A DNA stretch of 47,090 bases from a virus. The notes beneath the pieces were generated by a model. That model searched no databases. It was not told the origin of the DNA and was given only the letters and a program-made list of their open reading frames with translations. Shown here piece by piece: positions 45,696 through 47,090 of the stretch; position 1 is the first letter of the stretch, and each line of letters begins with the position of its first letter. The translations under genes were made by a program, and so were the position numbers. The stretch is taken from the IMG/VR virus record IMGVR_UViG_3300021247_000155, positions 1 through 47,090 of that record. One strand, given 5' to 3'.

Positions 45696-46534
45696 CCGCG
45701 CCGGAACGTTACCGCAAGAAACCTGTCGTAATCGACGCAATCAAATGGACAGGCGACAACCTTCGCGCCGTGATCTGCTTTACGGATGGACCGCCAGACA
45801 CCCGCTCATCCCACGCTGGTATGATGTGGGAGAGGTATGAAGATTTGGCCCATCGCGAAGGGCTGAAAATATACACGCTGGAAGGCACTATGAACGCAGA
45901 TGTTGGCGACTACATCATCAGGGGTGTGAAGGGGGAGTTCTACCCGTGCAAGCCAGAGATTTTCGCCGCCACCTATGAACCCGCCGACCTTGCCGCCGTC
46001 CAGCCCGCGCAGGTGCGGGTGAAGCCGCTGGAGTTTAATTTCCTCAATTTGGGGCGTTTCGCTTATTCGGTGCCTTCGATTGTTGGGTATTATGAAATCC
46101 ATCACGATGCAGATTTGTTTTCTGTTTGGTATAACGGAAGTAGCATCCATCATGCACTTCCTACAATTGCTTCAGCCAAATCCGCAGCACAGGCCGACTA
46201 CGAAGCCCGCATCCTCGCCGCCATCGAACCGCAGCCCGACCCCCGCGACGAGCAGCGCCGTGCGCTTGAAAAGGTGATCCGCAATCAACGTGTGCAAATC
46301 AAACGTCTGGCCGCAACAGCCGAGGCGCATTGGCGCTTTGTTAACCGCGTCCGAGAAGAACGCCTAGCTGACCCCCGCGACGAGGTGATTGCGCGGCTGG
46401 TGGAGGCGCTGGAGCGCGTCCTATCATGGCATGACAAGGATAAGCACACAGCAGGACAAATGACGCTTGAACGCAGCAGCGTATTTTCGAAAGCCCGCGC
46501 CGCCCTCGCAGCGGCCAAGGCGGTGCAAAAGTAA
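45692..46534 (+). CDS. Two-part phage protein with YRKKPVVI N-terminal domain, 280 aa
   Basis: Residues 1-115 (YRKKPVVIDAIKWTGDN, LKIYTLEGTMNADVGDYIIRGVKGEFYPCKPEIFAATYE) are a well-spread phage domain found in many siphophages. Residues about 120-180 form a second small domain (VKPLEF...YYEIHH). The C-terminal 100 residues are helical, Arg/Ala-rich (ARLVEALERVL, KARAALAAA). It seems to be a fusion of cassette pieces. Last gene before the primase. Confidence 0.68.
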   Translation: MTAPERYRKKPVVIDAIKWTGDNLRAVICFTDGPPDTRSSHAGMMWERYEDLAHREGLKIYTLEGTMNADVGDYIIRGVKGEFYPCKPEIFAATYEPADLAAVQPAQVRVKPLEFNFLNLGRFAYSVPSIVGYYEIHHDADLFSVWYNGSSIHHALPTIASAKSAAQADYEARILAAIEPQPDPRDEQRRALEKVIRNQRVQIKRLAATAEAHWRFVNRVREERLADPRDEVIARLVEALERVLSWHDKDKHTAGQMTLERSSVFSKARAALAAAKAVQK

Positions 46535-46596
46535 CCCTAGTAATTTTGATCACTATGCCCTACATAGGACATTCAGAATAATTCAAAAGGAACCAG

Positions 46597-47090
46597 ATGA
46601 CAGAGATTTCCAAACAACCTTGCCCACACACTTCTTGTGGTAGTTCAGACGCTTTCTGCTGGAACACTGAGAAGCATGTTGGCATTTGCTATAGCTGTGG
46701 TCAGGCTTACCCCCAGAAGAAAATGGATGTCTTTGATTGGGCTAGTGACAAATACCCCCTTACTAAAGGGGTGGTCACCAAAGAGGTAAGTGACGATTCT
46801 GGTTGGCTAGACGATACCACAACCCTTTCAAGCGATAACTTTGAGGTTGGTGATGGGTATTATTACCCCATGCGTGGCATCCTTAAAGGGACTATGCAGT
46901 TCTACAACTGCTTGACTTACGATAAAGACGGTAGCCCGCACCACCATGACTACATCTACCCTGATGGAGGCATCAAGACGCGTATCTTCCCTAAAGAATT
47001 CACAGCTAAGAACTTTCGGGCTGACCAACTCTTTGGTATGAATTTGTTTCCCGCTGGTTCTGCTGGGGCAGTTACGATTACCGAAGGTGA
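46597..47090 (+). CDS. Primase-helicase, N-terminal zinc finger and primase part (3' end outside window)
   Basis: ATG 46597 with AAAAGGA about 6 bases upstream. CPHTSCGS (about 9-16) and CYSCGQA (about 31-37) form the Cys4 zinc finger that reads primer start sites. A T7 gp4-type primase domain follows, and the window ends in AVTITEG, the start of the TOPRIM catalytic strand. The Walker A helicase half is at 1-771. Frame open at the end. Confidence 0.88.
   Translation, partial: MTEISKQPCPHTSCGSSDAFCWNTEKHVGICYSCGQAYPQKKMDVFDWASDKYPLTKGVVTKEVSDDSGWLDDTTTLSSDNFEVGDGYYYPMRGILKGTMQFYNCLTYDKDGSPHHHDYIYPDGGIKTRIFPKEFTAKNFRADQLFGMNLFPAGSAGAVTITEG

Overview
This window is nearly all of a tailed double-stranded DNA phage genome. 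A replication module of T7 type (primase-helicase, family A DNA polymerase, 5'-3' exonuclease, endonuclease I) is combined with a siphovirus-like head and tail module: HK97-type capsid, tail terminator, tail tube, G/GT tail chaperones with a -1 frameshift, tape measure and distal tail proteins. The class II ribonucleotide reductase, ThyX, MazG, PhoH and several GC-rich cassettes point to an alphaproteobacterial host, most likely Rhodobacterales. That host call is inference from gene content. No integrase, excisionase or CI-like repressor is visible, so a lytic lifestyle is likely.

The two window ends carry the two halves of one primase-helicase gene: zinc finger and start of TOPRIM at 46597-47090, and Walker A helicase at 1-771. 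The map therefore closes on itself, with an estimated few hundred bases missing.

Layout. (1) 1-15215, plus strand: DNA replication, nucleotide metabolism and takeover genes (helicase, polymerase, ssDNA-binding protein, ThyX, exonuclease, endonuclease I, phosphoesterase, SLOG protein, two methyltransferases, MazG, class II RNR, a Tad2-like anti-Thoeris protein, glutaredoxin, PhoH). Many genes are coupled by 1-17 base overlaps, often with TTG starts embedded in TTGA. (2) A bidirectional terminator at 15217-15263. (3) 36033 down to 15263, minus strand: terminase, portal, protease, scaffold, capsid, connectors, tail and lysis genes. (4) 36034-36722, minus strand: a leader downstream of a strong sigma70-type promoter, holding tRNA-Thr, tRNA-Trp, a 34-nt tRNA-like minihelix and nested inverted repeats. 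(5) 36723-41408: a degenerate HNH gene, a long non-coding control region with operator-like palindromes and repeats, a cysteine-rich 597-aa protein, and a second control region with iterons. (6) 41409-46534, plus strand: early genes from two promoters, then a GC-rich cassette of duplicated small modules leading back into the primase.

The most striking feature is the load of HNH homing endonucleases. Five look active and one is degenerate. They sit next to or inside essential genes: DNA polymerase, thyX, RNR, prohead protease/scaffold, and between the terminase subunits. At the polymerase, the endonuclease is fused to a duplicated 23-codon copy of the polymerase N-terminus, and a diverged full-length polymerase restarts inside the endonuclease's 3' end. 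At the RNR, a 20-codon stub resembling the start of a different class II RNR precedes the gene. At the protease, the endonuclease separates the catalytic part from the final conserved strand. Cassette ends supply stop codons to upstream genes and ribosome binding sites to downstream genes.
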